From Neodontobutis hainanensis (Eukaryota; Chordata; Actinopteri; Gobiiformes; Odontobutidae), in NCBI GenBank assembly GCA_024349245.1, contig JALDNG010000779.1, positions 62,001 to 126,000 of the forward strand: DNA of 64,000 nt, written 5' to 3'. Under the pieces are notes generated by a model. The model did not search any database and was not told the origin of the DNA. It worked only from the letters and a program-made list of their open reading frames with translations. Of this stretch, positions 32,957-44,563 are shown one piece after another. Each line of letters begins with the position of its first letter. The first letter of the stretch is position 1. The position numbers and the translations under genes are program-made.

Positions 32957-34120
32957 GTTAAATAACACCAGCTAAAACCTTTTGAAACTATTCACTCACT
33001 ACAGCTCAGTGCTTATTCCTCAGCTGTTGACTGATTACAGCAGCTAATATCCACCTAGACATTAATTATTGTTTAGTAATTAATGGTAGCAATAGTAACT
33101 TTTTTTTCAACACCCTTACTCAAAAAACTGTGGCTGTGCATGGAATAGTTTGACTGTGGCACTGATGTTTGCAGGCCTGGGCATGGCTAAGACATGTCTG
33201 GGCGAGCGATCCTGTTCCCAGTCTCTTGCATCAAGAACTTAGTGAGAATCCTGAGAATTTCCAGTAAGCCTGGCTTCAAATGTTTCCAAAGAAAATTGTT
33301 AACAATGCAAGTCTGTGATGCAACAGTTCCACATCCAGGAAATGTACTAAAATGTATGTATTTATTTCTGCTCAAACAGTGAAATGTTGAACTATTTCAA
33401 AAAATTTGCCAAAGTGATTGAGAAAAACAGGAGACAGGGCTACATAATACAAAACATAATCTTTTCATGTTTTGAAAAAAATGTTTCTAAATGTTTATGT
33501 TGCATTTTGTTAACAAACAAGAATAACACCGTGTTGTAAAGCATTTCTTGTTTTGTCAAAAAGAAACTATGATTCCAAAGATACGGTTTTCCTCTCTTGC
33601 AAGTCTTGGTTAAATGTTTGAACATTACTCATTCATGAGTAATTGACTCATTTTTCTAAATCATTTCTTAAAAGAGAAAGTGTCACAATAGTTTAGTGGT
33701 TCATGAGAACTCATAATTCATTTCAAAAGGTAGTTATTTGTGAATATATTCCCACATCTCCTAAACCAGGACCGGGACCTATTAAAAGGACCTCTTTTAT
33801 TTCCAGGAGAAGTTTCTTAAAGTAAACGATAACGTGACCTCTTTTTAAACATTAAACTCTGATTTAACGCCTGTAGAAATTGCCCATTAGTTTATTAAAA
33901 GGCCATAATTTAGACACAAAAAGCAATAATGCAGTCTTCATAACAACATATGTTCCATTACCTTTTTTCCGACTTGATGCTGGGGGCAATACTTCTGTTA
34001 AATATTCTCTCTGTCTTATCTCACCTCCAGCTTTACAAAGTAAGCACTGAGACACATTCTCAAAAGTCGCTCAATCATTGTTGGAGTCACAAATTATGAG
34101 AAATGTTCAGACTGTAAACA
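32957..34120. repeat. Flank unit of the duplicated array, copy 3 (most complete)
   Basis: It includes sequence matching window bases 1-90 and all of 9014-10110. At 34120 it joins, mid-exon, to GPCR copy C, whereas in copy 2 the same point ('cagactgtaaaca') continues into other non-coding sequence. The join is therefore a recombination or deletion breakpoint. Confidence 0.8.
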
Positions 34121-34516
34121 CTCTGTGTGCTAAGGCCTGTTTTCACAAGAAGAAGGCGCACACTGCTCGTAGCAAGGATAGTAGCTGTATGTGTATGGAC
34201 ACTAGCCATTATTTTCAGCAGCCCTTTTTTTATTTATCAAGTTTCCTCTGAAAAAAATAATACTAATTTAACAACGTGCTCACTGAAGAACACCCCTGTG
34301 GCTCTGTGCTACATCAATTTTGGTTGTGGCTTCCTGGTGCCTTTTATGATTATTCTTGTGTGTTATATCCTAGCCGGAGTGGGCATTAAACGCCTCCGCC
34401 TGTCAGGGAAGTTCCGCCCCTGCGTACTGGCAGCATTAGTCAACCCAGTTCTCTACTACTGCATGGGGGTGTTTGTGAGGCACAGGTTTAGGCTGTCAGG
34501 AATTTACAGGAGATAA
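34121..34516 (+). pseudogene. Chemerin/FPR-like GPCR, copy C (truncated, TM6 deleted)
   Basis: The fragment starts just after the TM3 DRA motif ('CVLRPVFTRRRR'), runs in one open frame through TM4, the second extracellular loop and TM5, then skips from 'CVLAAL' straight to 'VNPVLYYCMG' of TM7. About 165 bp covering TM6 and the third extracellular loop are gone. It lacks TM1-TM3 entirely. Its substitutions ('FFIYQVSSEKN', 'SGKFRP') make it the most divergent copy. Its 'RHRFRLSGIYRR' end resembles that of D rather than A and B. Confidence 0.85.
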
Positions 34517-34572
34517 AAATGAAAGCAGGTGGGAGCAGAAGGTAATGCCATGCACTAAAGTAAAGAAGAAGT

Positions 34573-35100
34573 AATGGATCAAAGAATAACCAGAATGGCA
34601 AAGGCTCAGCCAATAATCAGCACCAGGATGATCAAAGACAGTCTGGAGTTACCTGTAAGTACTGTGACAGTTAGAAGACATCTGTGTGAAGCTAATCTAT
34701 TTTCAAGAATTCCCTGCAAAGTCCCTCTGTAAAAAAAAGGCATGTGCAGAAGAAGTTACAATTTGCCAATGAACACATCAGGCCCAAAGATAAATAGAGG
34801 AACATTTTCTGACTGATGAGAGTAAAATTGTTCTTTTTGGGTCCAAGGACCACAGACAGTTCGTGAGAAAACCCCCAAACTCTGAATTCAAGCCACAGTG
34901 CACAATGAAGACAGAGAAGCAAGCATCTTGATATAGCCATGTTTCTCCTACTATGGTGTTGGGCCTATTTATTGCATACCAGGGATCATGGATCAGTTTG
35001 AATATGTCAAAATAATTGAAGAGGTCATGTTGCCCTTATGCTGAAGAGAACATGCCCTTGAAATGGTTGTTTCAACAAGACAATGACCCCAAACACACAA
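34573..35100 (+). mobile_element. Tc1-like transposase fragment, unit 3
   Basis: It matches 11460-12010 ('DQRITRMAKAQPIISTRM' to 'PLKWLFQQDNDPKH'). It has no inverted ends and was copied as part of the segmental duplication rather than by transposition. Confidence 0.75.
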
Positions 35101-35457
35101 TTAACGAGCAAAGTCTTTGGTCTATGTGCTATGGATGCACAGTGTGGTCCTCCAGCTGTTCCTCAGAGGAGAGGAAAGACCAGAAGCAAATTACCCAAAC
35201 TGCAGAAAGGATCCATCCCTGGAAATAAATTACTTTGCCCGACAGAAAAACTGAGCTAATGAGATCAGGTCGGACCGCACACACCCTTTTACTGCACCTT
35301 ATGTAATTTTATACTTCTCATTTAATGGACATTTGATAATTTTTATTCCTGTATTTATTTCTATTTATTGTTTTAAAGTGTATCCTCCTGTCTAAAGGAT
35401 CGTTCTCAAATAGAATTTTGTTGTACAGAAATGTGCAATGACAATAAAGACCCACCA
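35101..35457 (+). mobile_element. LINE 3' tail adjoining a promoter, unit 3
   Basis: It is nearly the same as 12011-12352 and ends in 'caatgacaataaagaccc'. It again directly abuts the promoter module. Confidence 0.65.
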
Positions 35458-35676
35458 TATCTTGTGTCTGTCTGTTTAGCAAACATTTTGACCTTTTCTG
35501 CTCTGCTGTTGTATGGCTGTATGACCTTTCTGCAGAGAGGTGCCTACAGCCCTCAGACATAACTACTTTGCACGGAGCATGGCAGCAGATAGAAGTAGGC
35601 GTGGAACAGGAATAAAAGGCAGAAGCAAGAGAATCCAAGTTCAGACCTGACAGAGACGTCCCATCTGCAGACAAAG
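35458..35676 (+). promoter_or_regulatory. Promoter and 5' non-coding exon of GPCR copy D
   Basis: TATA-like ATAAAAG lies at 35612-35618. The exon ends at 35676 with a gtaggc donor that can splice to the acceptor before 36247. This is the most complete promoter copy in front of the best-preserved receptor. Confidence 0.7.
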
Positions 35677-36253
35677 GTAGGCACCTGGAAACATGTTAAT
35701 CTTCTCAGTAGAATAATAACAGAGGTGTTCTAGACTAGTGTGGATATTAATTTGTGATGTTTAATGTCATTCAGTCTGTATTATTTAGATTTTGTTTGGC
35801 CTATTCACTTTTTGTCATGGCAACACAGTTGTAGGTAAGGGGTCATTGTCATTGGCTATTTTGTTTCGTAATCACAAAAGGGGTGTGTGCGCCAAATTTG
35901 AGGTCTTTATAAGACAAACAATTATTTTTGTCTTCATTTAATTTTTGTAAGGGTGTGCTGGAGGGTCAGTTCTAAAGCTATCTCTATAATTGGTATAAAT
36001 CTGTGAATGTGATAAAGTGCAGAGACTGAAGACCTCACTACTGAGCATGACCATTAGTATCCATAAGTTAGGTGAAGCCACAACCACATAATTAAAATAC
36101 ACATTAAAATAAAAATAGACTAATTTGGACTTTTTTTTTCAGTGGGAGCTGAGAGTAGCTTCAGACTGAATAGAACAACATACATTGGAGTGTGGTGTCA
36201 GGGGTCCTTATTTAGGAAGCCACTGACATTTGTGTCCACTCCTCAGATACACA

Positions 36254-37317
36254 ATGTCTTCCAATAGCACACTGCTTGTGTCCGATTCTACAACAATGAA
36301 TAATGTGAAACTCGTCCTCTACACACTGACTATTGTGCTGGGCATTCCCGGGAACTCCATAGTCATCTGGGTGACAGGATTCAAGCGCAAGGTAAATTAA
36401 GAAATGACTGCCCATTGCTCAAACACTGCTTTAAGCTGTTCCTAAATATTAATGCCAAATCTGTGTTGAGACAAACACATGTGATCATTCATGTTATTTT
36501 CACACTGTAAAGAAAATGACCTTTGATCTTAACAAATTGAAAATTCTGCTTTACTCACAGTTTAATTTTTGTCTTTTGTATTTTCAGCCAAAGGTTACCA
36601 ATGTGTGGCTGGTGAACCTGGCAGTAGCAGACCTGATCTTCTGCTTCACACGGATCTTATCTATCTTTCAACTACTAAATAAGCACTGGCCTTTTGGCGA
36701 GTTTGTCTGTAAATTCAATGGTTTTTTCAAATACGCCAACATGTTCTGCTCTGTGTTTCTTCTGGCTGTGATCAGTCTGGACCGAGCACTCTGTGTGCTG
36801 AGGCCTGTTTTCACAAGAAGAAGGCGAACACTGCTCGTAGCAAGGATAGTGGCTGTATGTGTATGGACACTAGCCATTATTTTCAGCAGCCCTTTTTATA
36901 TTTATCGACAAGTTATGTCTGACAAGAATAATACTAATTTAACAAAGTGCTCACTGAAGGACACCCCTGATGCTCTGTACTACATCCGCTTTGGTTGTGG
37001 CTTCCTGGTGCCTTTTATGATCATCCTTGTGTGTTACATCCTGGCCGGAGTGGGCATTAAACGCTCCCGCCTGAAAGGAAGTCCCGCCCCTGCGCGTACT
37101 GGCAGCACTAATCATTGCTTTCTTCCTGTGCTGGGCTCCATACCACTGTCTCCAGCTGGTCAAGATGATGGACAGTGAAAACAAAGTAGTGAAGATCTGG
37201 AAACCAGTGGCCAGTTGTATCTCTTCCTTCAACAGTTGTGTGAACCCAGTTCTCTACTACTGCATGGGGGTGTATCTGAGGCGCAGGTTACGGCTGTCAG
37301 GAATTTACAGGAGATAA
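36254..37317 (+). CDS. Chemerin/FPR-like G-protein-coupled receptor, copy D (best preserved)
   Basis: This is a plasma-membrane class A receptor of chemoattractant type; the ligand is unknown. The coding exons are 36254-36391 (46 codons) and 36588-37317, with phase-0 splice sites (ctcag/ATAC, AAG/gtaaat, ttttcag/CCA). The ATG lies 7 bases into its exon. Visible features are an NST glycosylation site near the N-terminus, TM1 with GNS, TM2 'LAVADL', the TM3 Cys in 'FVCKF', 'SLDRA' in place of DRY, an extracellular Cys in 'KCSLKD', TM6 'FFLCWAPYH' and TM7 'NPVLYY'. The frame is open to about residue 210 and then shifts in the third intracellular loop (near 37075-37090): one G and one C are missing from short runs that copy A has complete. 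About 289 residues would result, short in the N-terminus and tail. It may be functional if the indel is an assembly error. Confidence 0.75.
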
Positions 37318-38460
37318 AAATTAAAGCAGGTGGGAGCAGAAGGTAATGCCATGCACTAAAGTAAAGAAGAAGTAAAGAAGGTCTTTCGTCCTGAGATACA
37401 AGCTCATGCATCAGCAAATAGACATTATACATAGAACTGTGTGAGCAGAATATAGCTCCAGTGAAGGAGAGGCAAGGGTTAGCAGCTGACATCACAACAA
37501 TTAGCAGTGTTAATAATGTTCTGCGGTGCTAAAAATTTATTCAAATAGTGCTTGATTTGCGAGAGGGATATAGATCGTTTCTCACCTGTCATGACCGTAA
37601 GGCGGAACCCGGAAAGGGGCCACTGGAGACGGGCCAGAGATCACAAGGCGCGTGATGCCAAGAGGAAACTCATACTGCCACAGTGGTAGGTCCAACAAAT
37701 GTGCCACAGCACCACCTCCAAACATAGTGGTGGAAACAAAAGGAATCAGGCTTTGGTAAAAAACTAAACAGACATGCCTTAGAGTCTGAACATAGTCTTT
37801 AAGGGTCTTCTGTTTTTGTGTTCTTTACCAAATGAATGACCAATGACTGAGATGGATGGCACAACACTGATGTGGTAGTAATATTTGTGCCTTATTTAAA
37901 AGTCTGGAGTAGGTTATGTTTTTATGTTTTCTGATCACAATCACAGAAAAAGCAAAGGGAAGTAAGACTATATAAATGAGTGTTTTGTGTCCAGGGGCCA
38001 CACTGAAGTCTAGATGAACTGAAACTGTTTCAGACTTTACAGGAATTCTGTCCATTTCAGTGTTTAAGTCAAGTTTTCAGTCAAGTTTTAATATTTAATG
38101 TTTATTTGTATTTGCATAATTTTTGTGTATTTGTGTTTTGTTGTTTTTTAAGCCAATCCTACACCCACATTTCTTTTATAACATTATTTTGTAAATATGT
38201 GTCAAAATATTTTTTTAATAAAATAATTTTAAGGTAATATAAAGTTTGCTATTTTTAAGGTCAGCACAATTCTTTCACCAAGTAAATATAAGGAATGATG
38301 AGACAATTGGTGTTGTCAAACTGCTTTGCTGGAGTTCCTGTGATGAACGACGGGTGTGTTTTTTTTTTGTTTTGTTTTTTTCGTTTTTAAATTGATGTGT
38401 GTTTGTAAATGCCAAACAATGCAGGTAAAGTATTTGAATATAGTTTGTGTGTAATGTGTT
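37318..38460. other. 3' flank of GPCR copy D, including a hAT empty site
   Basis: It aligns with the flanks of A and B. Bases 37640-37670 read through the site occupied by the hAT element in B. A probable polyadenylation signal (AATAAA) lies at about 38217. No gene is seen. Confidence 0.6.
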
Positions 38461-38519
38461 AAACATCTGTCACGCAGACATCACGCAAACATTTATATAC
38501 ATGTGTGATTTGTTTCTCA

Positions 38520-39445
38520 TTCAGACTGTCTTCATTCAGTGGATTATAAACATGTCAAACTTAAGATGTGGAACCATTTAGGGCTAAAACAAAAGCTAGA
38601 TTTCACTCTTTTCTCTGAACGGTTTGGACCTGATTTCCAACACATCTGGGCAACACGTACTGGTCTCATTGTGTGACACTGCAGTTAAGAGACCACTTGA
38701 GTGATTGATGGAGTTTTTTTTACGTAGTGCAAGTGTTAAAAGAGAGGGTCACTAAAAAGGAGCTGTGTAAATTTCAGGCACTGCAATCCATTCGGGCAGC
38801 TACAAGTCCAAAACTAAATAATAAATACAGCACTTTATTTTGTCTAGCCTTGTGGTTCTCAACTTTTTCACACCAAGTTCCACCTCAGAAGATAATTGAC
38901 TCCATCTTTATGGAGCAATGAAACAAAGGTCTAGGCATAAATAACTATGTTTATAGCCTCTGATCACCCAGTTCTATTCCTGAAGAAACACATTTTATTT
39001 ACTCTCTTATACTTTACTGCTATATAGGGACAATAGTATTGATTTATCAAAGATGCTGCATTTTTTCAACTCCTGACTGAGATAAAGGTTTAAGATGGAT
39101 TTGAACAGGTTAAAGTTGTATTTGTGCAAGATTTAGTTTGATTCAAACAGGATTAAGTAGTATTTGAACAGGTTTAAGTTGGAGTTGAAACTGTTTGTAT
39201 AAAGCTACTTTTGGGGCCATAAAAAAGGTTTTTCATAGAATAACCATTTGTGGTACCTCAGTTTACTGTTTGTTTTTCTTAAGAAAACTACCTTGTCATA
39301 TTTTGTTACTGTAACTGGTGTAACTGGATCTCTCGACAAATACTGCATCGTGGCGTGTGAGGAAAAGAAAAGCACCTAGAATCTGTCACTTCTGGGAAAT
39401 GCACTAGGCTGGGAGCTGATCATAAATGACTGTTTTCTGTCACAG
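38520..39445. other. Upstream/intron region of kinase copy K2
   Basis: Two stretches match the region upstream of kinase K3: about 38545-38935 with 44905-45245, and about 39270-39445 with 45915-46086. Between them are three imperfect 'gatttgaacaggtt-aagtt' repeats at about 39095-39190. A hAT-end-like 'gtggttctcaactttttcac' lies at about 38851. Confidence 0.6.
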
Positions 39446-39850
39446 CCCTCCACATGGCGAACTCCACTGCCACTCTGGCCAAGGGCTGCTTCGGGAAGGT
39501 GTACAAGGAGAAGTACAATGACACGTGGGCCGCTGTCAAGAAGGTGCCCCAACAGCTCATCTGCCAAAAGGATCTGGAGAGAGAATGTGAAGTATACAAG
39601 TGAGTACAGTCACCTCTGTCGGGGCACGACGGATCAATGTCTCTTGGTCTGTATTGTAAAAGCATGTTGTTTTTATTTATTTTTTATTTTTTCAAATCAA
39701 CGGCAATGTTAATCATCCCAACATAGTGAAACTCCTCGCAAAATAACGCGTAAAGATAGAAAATGGATGATTACGCTAGAGTTCATCTTTGGAGAAGACC
39801 TGGAGACCACCATTTTCAAAGTATCACAGTCTAAAATGCCAGTCCTATAA
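39446..39850 (+). pseudogene. Protein kinase exons 1-2, copy K2
   Basis: Exon 1 (39446-39599, ATG at 39454) is intact, with the glycine-rich loop 'KGCFGKVYK' and the ATP-binding Lys in 'AAVKK', and ends at a gtgagt donor in phase 2. Exon 2 (about 39705-39841) is decayed: its acceptor AG is lost, 'LLGK' is shifted by a missing G, and stops follow. After 'ctaaaatgcca' the sequence runs into a SINE. No catalytic loop exon is present, so this copy cannot make a kinase. Confidence 0.8.
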
Positions 39851-39856
39851 CCTGAA

Positions 39857-40020
39857 GAGAAGTGGTTCAGTTCCCCCACTCCATAAGGTTGTTGTGTCCT
39901 TGGGCAAGGCACTTAACCTTACCTTGCCTCCAGTGGTGTTCCAGCTGTAACACGATCAATTGAAGCTTAATGTAAGTCGCTTTGGATAAAAACGTCTGCT
40001 AAATGCATAAATGTAAATGT
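39857..40020 (+). repeat. SINE-like repeat, plus strand
   Basis: It contains 'gtgtccttgggcaaggcact' and the tail 'gtaagtcgctttggataaaa', hallmarks of a widespread fish repeat. It is the same family as the minus-strand copy at 49721-49950. The A box is not preserved. Confidence 0.65.
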
Positions 40021-41105
40021 TTAAGTAAACTGTTATTTGGGTAGTTTCTGTTGTCATTATAATTTTTAAAAGAGTAAACACAGTTGTTTGACAATATATG
40101 GCTTCACCCAACCACTAACTATGAGTGAAAAAAAGGTTTTCGTGTCATTTATATTCTCTGTGAAATGGCTGAAAAAAAATCACAAATTCTGCCAGGGTCT
40201 GTAAACTTATGAGCACAACTGCATATGAGACATCTACATGAATGCAAACATATAATAAAACTGTATTATTATGTATAAAAAATAATATGTATAATGTATA
40301 AAAGCTTGACAGGAACTAAATGATAATCACTGTTGATTGTTGACTAAATCTCCTGCACATGTGCTTCTCTTTTGCAGACTCTAGAGCTGGAGGATTGAAG
40401 TGACACTGCAGCCCGTGTGAAGCTGATATCAGGGCTGTCACTCTCCTCCTCTGGTGTCTCCTCTGGTCTAGAAGACCACATTCAAAGTCTGTAATAACAA
40501 AGGACAAAGTATCTTTAGGGTACTAATAGTTTCACCACCTCCCTGCTGATATGATTATTTTAAAATGAAGTAATTATTATGTTGTAGCTTCATCTATTCC
40601 AATCTGACCCTAGGGAGCAGCACCCTGAAGAAACAATCTGGCATTCAGGCAAATCTAGATAATGACTCCTGATCTAATAGATCAGTTATAATCCTTATTT
40701 TTTTACACCAGGTTTGAATAAATAATGTTTCCTTTTGATTGTAATTGTTCTGATGTTCCACAAGGTGGAGCCATGTGGTGTAAAGTTGTGGGTAAATATC
40801 TTCCAGTAAATAGCAGGTATTCTGACACTTATCTGGAGTTTTGATATTTTAACAGAAATTCCAATCCTCCAACTTTTTAAAGATATTTTTATGGATGTGA
40901 AACCATATTGTATCTGGCTGTATTAACAAGGATCTGATCCAGTTTATCTTAAAAACTCTATAGACTCAAAATAAAGAAATAGACCTTATGGTAGTGTCAG
41001 AGCAATTATTAAGTGGTAACAGTTCACATTTCTTAAGATTCAAACATAAGCCGGAAGCTTTTTCAACAATTCATTTGTCCTTAGAAAAAGTACTGTATCA
41101 TCTGC
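40021..41105. other. No gene recognised
   Basis: AT-rich intergenic sequence with short ORFs only. Confidence 0.5.
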
Positions 41106-41107
41106 AT

Positions 41108-42104
41108 ACTCCATCCATCCATCCATCTTCTACCGCTTATCCGGGGCCGGGTCGCGGGGGCAGCAGTCTAAGCAGCGAAGACCAGACTTCCCTCTCCCCA
41201 GACACTTCCTCCAGCTCTTCCGGGGGGATACCGAGGCGTTCCCAGGCTAGCCGAGAGACATAGTCCCTCCAGCGTGTCCTAGGTCTTCCCCGAGGTCTCC
41301 TCCCAGTGGGACATGCCCAGAACACCTCCCTAGGGAGGCGTCCAGGAGGCATCCGAAACAGATGCCCGAGCCACCTCAGCTGGCTCCTCTCGATGTGAAG
41401 GAGCAGCGGCTCTACTTTGAGCTCATCCCGAGTGACCGAGCTCCTCACCCTATCTCTAAGGGAGCGCCCCGCCACTCTGCGGAGAAAGCTCATTTCGGCC
41501 GCCTGTATCCGGGATCTTGTTCTTTCGGTCATGACCCAAACTTCATGACCACAGGTGAGAGTAGGAACGTAGATCGACTGGTAAATCGAGAGCTTTGCCT
41601 TACAGCTCAGCTCCTTCTTCACCACGACAGACCAGTACATCGACCGCATCACTGCAGAAGCTGCACCGATCCGTCTATCGATCTCACGCTCCCTCCTTCC
41701 CTCACTCGTGAACAAGACCCCAAAATACTTGAACTCCTCCACTTGAGGCAGGAGCTCTCCACCAACCTGAAGGGGACAAGCCACCCTTTTCCGACTGAGA
41801 ACCATGCTCTCAGACTTGGAGGTGCTGATCCTCATCCCAGCCGCTTCACACTCAGCTGCAAACCGCCCCAGTGCACACTGAAGGTCTTGGCCTGATTGAG
41901 CCAACAGGACAACATCATCTGCAAAAAGCAGAGATGAAATCCTGTGGTCCCCAAACCAGACTCCCTCCGGCCCCTGGCTGCGCCTAGAAATCCTCTCCAT
42001 AAAGATAATGAACAGGACCAGTGACAAAGGGCAGCCCTGCTGGAGTCCAACATTCACCGGGAACAGGTCTGACTTACTGCCGGCAATGTGAACCAAGCAT
42101 ACTG
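41108..42104 (-). mobile_element. Rex3/RTE-like non-LTR retrotransposon, 5'-truncated, long open frame
   Basis: A 319-codon frame (42096 to 41137, minus) covers the RT catalytic block 'LLFADDVVLLAQ', the thumb region 'RISTSKSESMVLSRKR' and the C-terminal 'GRRPRGRPRTRW'. The 3' end after the stop carries an ATGG tandem tail (complement of about 41111-41128), as Rex3 elements do. The endonuclease and N-terminal RT are missing, so it cannot move by itself. The uninterrupted frame suggests recent insertion. The conserved LINE sequence makes the plus-strand ORF at 41362-41895 a shadow. Confidence 0.9.
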
Positions 42105-42260
42105 ACTTAGCCTAAATTCCAAAATAATTGATAATTGAGAATCTGATGTTAGACCCTCAATACCAGGAGATTTCCCACTTTTAATCTGTTTTGTGGCAGT
42201 TTCAATTTCTGTTTTAGACAAGTCTTTTTCTGATGATAGTTGGGCTTCCACTTTTAGTTA
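42105..42260 (-). mobile_element. LINE reverse-transcriptase fragment
   Basis: A minus frame with 'IKSGKSPGIEGLTSD' matches the conserved start of LINE reverse transcriptases. It is a short relic joined to the Rex3 copy. Confidence 0.55.
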
Positions 42261-42269
42261 GGAAAGACA

Positions 42270-42930
42270 GCCGTATGTACAGGTGGGTGAACGCATTTTA
42301 AGATTATGACATGTGGGGTCCCCCAAGGATCAGTACTTTGTACTGGCAGTACTAATTTGTCCTATTTGAGGACAACACTACTGTGGTGTATTCAGGTAAT
42401 GACCTACATCAAATGGTAACTGAGATTACAACAGAGTTAAACAAAATGAAGGATTGGTTCAACAGTAATAAGTTGTCAATAAATATAACAAAAACTAAAA
42501 TGATGCTATTTGGTAAACATAGAAATGATGAACAAATGGAGATAAAGTAAAAATAGAAAGAGTTAAAGAGCATACATTTCTGGGTGTGATCCTCAGTCAC
42601 AATGTTACACAAATTGCTATAATTTGTTCATATTTGTCCATTATTGCAACGCTTTTAGCATTGCGATAATGGACAGGTGTAGATATTTACTAAATCAGAA
42701 AGTTCTCTCTTATATTGTTCACTCATCCTTCTGTATATTAATTATTGTTCTGAAGTTTGGGGAAAAACCTTTAAGAGCCAATTAGAGACATTTTACAGAC
42801 GCCAGAAAAATCTGAATTTTGTACACAAAGTGGGATTTAGAGTTTATACTAACACACTGTTCATAAAGACTTAGTCAAATTAAAAACATTATTAATATAT
42901 AAAGTTAAAGAAAAGGTTTGATTAAAAGCA
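42270..42930 (+). mobile_element. Decayed LINE reverse-transcriptase segment
   Basis: Frames with many stops recall 'GVPQGSVL' (about 42318) and then a 'LNKMKDWFNSNKLSINITKTK'-like stretch (about 42435-42500). This is the RT palm to thumb order of a LINE. The catalytic motif is degraded. Confidence 0.6.
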
Positions 42931-43000
42931 TCTGGACTAAGTTTTCAAGGTGAAGACGTTTCGTCTCTAATTCCAAGATACTTTATCAATTCTGTCTCAG
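42930..43000 (-). repeat. Penelope-like-element terminal motif, minus strand
   Basis: The complement reads 'gaattgataaagtatcttgg', 'agagacgaaacgtcttcacc', closer to a hammerhead core (GAAAC kept) than the copies at 25.9 and 26.7 kb. Confidence 0.4.
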
Positions 43001-44160
43001 AAGTCTTACAGAGACTTTATCAATCAACCTAAAACACAACCATAAACTATAAACAAACCCAAATATGTATTTAATACCTTAAACAATACACCCATATAAT
43101 CTAAAACTAAATAAAACCCTTAAAACACCTAAACCTGTTACACCTACACCTTCCCTTGACTTGGTCCAGGCTGGAACCTGGAGGCTGGACTCTTTTAACA
43201 CCTGGACACAAGACAAGGGAAGGTTAGAACCACACAACTCACTGAAACACTTAAAATACCGTCACACACCCACATAACACATATTGCACCTAAATAGTTT
43301 CGCTTCTAAGGCCTTTCTTTTTAAACCAAACCATGTCAACTGGATCCTCAACAGAAAGACACTTCAATAAATACATTTTAAAACCAAATTGTGTGCAATC
43401 CTTTCCTTATTGTCATGTGCAATTTACTGTAGTTTAAAGTGGCTGTTTGTTACAGGGTGGAATGATACCTGTTTATTTATTAATTGTGAATTTGTTGTGG
43501 TTGTTTTTGTGTTTCTTTGGTTTCGATAGGTGCATATTTTTTTCTCTAAATTGTTAAAGGGGTAGGCAAAATAAGTTGCGACTGCAGCCTACACACTTTG
43601 AGTCAATGTTTTGTTTAAATTGAAAATGAAAGTATGAATCTTTGTGACAAATCTATTTACTGTTGAAGATGAGCCAGGTATTTAATCTTCAACATTACCA
43701 GTCTGACTGAATTTTCTTGGAAAGGGTTTGTCATTCTCCAGTAATCCACCATACTTGTTTTTGTACATAAGTTGTTTATAATATCATCCCTTTCTGGTCG
43801 CTTCCCTCTTGCTGGTATCTTGTGTTTCTATTGTGCTCGGTTTATTTTCCTGTAAAACTGATAAATATAATAATAATCACTCCCGAGAGTGGAGTTCCAT
43901 GTGAGTCCAGGGTTGCCTCCCATTGCTGTTTCCAACCATATTCATCTTTTTAGCTTGAATGTGTTTTTTGTAGGAATATACTGTATTTTGAGATATTTGT
44001 TTTACATGAATGTTAAATACAAGTGTTTTATACAGTATGTTGATATATTGTGAGAAATTAAGTCAAAAAATGTTCCTTTGGTCTTCCATGAAAGTTAACT
44101 TTTTATTTTCTTATAATCATCTGTTTAAACTGATAAACTTCCTCAAGTCCTCCTCAGAAG
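43001..44160. other. No gene recognised
   Basis: AT-rich interval upstream of the fifth promoter copy. Confidence 0.5.
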
Positions 44161-44164
44161 ACTC

Positions 44165-44279
44165 ACGTGATGTTACTGTGACGTGTCTTGTCGGCTTATT
44201 AAAACAGGTCGTCCTTCTTGAAGCGCTATGATGACTGAACCAGCATAATATAAATGTACACGTCACATTAATATCACGT
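44165..44279. promoter_or_regulatory. 22-bp inverted repeat with CRE/E-box-like cores
   Basis: The arms 44165-44186 and 44258-44279 are reverse complements at 20 of 22 positions. Each contains TGACGTG (CRE half-like), and the left arm overlaps CACGTG. It lies about 100 bp upstream of the TATA of the fifth promoter copy. Regulatory function is inferred from position and motif. Confidence 0.4.
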
Positions 44280-44339
44280 CTTGTATGACTCTGACCTGCC
44301 TGCAGAAGGGTTTCTCCAGCGCTTCGCATACCTACTGTG

Positions 44340-44445
44340 CTCGGGGCAGGGCAGCAGATAGAAGTAGGCGTGGAACAGGAATAAAAGGAAGAAGAATGTG
44401 AATCCAAGTTCAGACCTGACAGAGACGCCCCATCTGCAGACAAAG
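44340..44445 (+). promoter_or_regulatory. Fifth promoter and 5' non-coding exon, upstream of kinase K3
   Basis: TATA-like ATAAAAG lies at 44381-44387 and the exon ends at 44445 with the gtaggc donor. The receptor intron homology continues about 120 bp (to about 44563) and then ends. There is no receptor body, and the next acceptor-bounded coding exon is kinase exon 1 at 46087. It is therefore the best candidate first exon of the kinase gene. Splicing between the two is inferred. Confidence 0.55.
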
Positions 44446-44563
44446 GTAGGCACCTGGAAACATGTTAATCTTCTCAATAGAATAATAACAGAGGTGTTCT
44501 AGACTAGTGTGGAAATGAATTAGTGATGTTTAAAGTCATTCAGTCTGTATTATTTGGATTTAA

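Noticed and set aside
41362..41895. 177-codon plus-strand ORF over the Rex3 copy
   Set aside because: It is the antisense shadow of the reverse-transcriptase frame.
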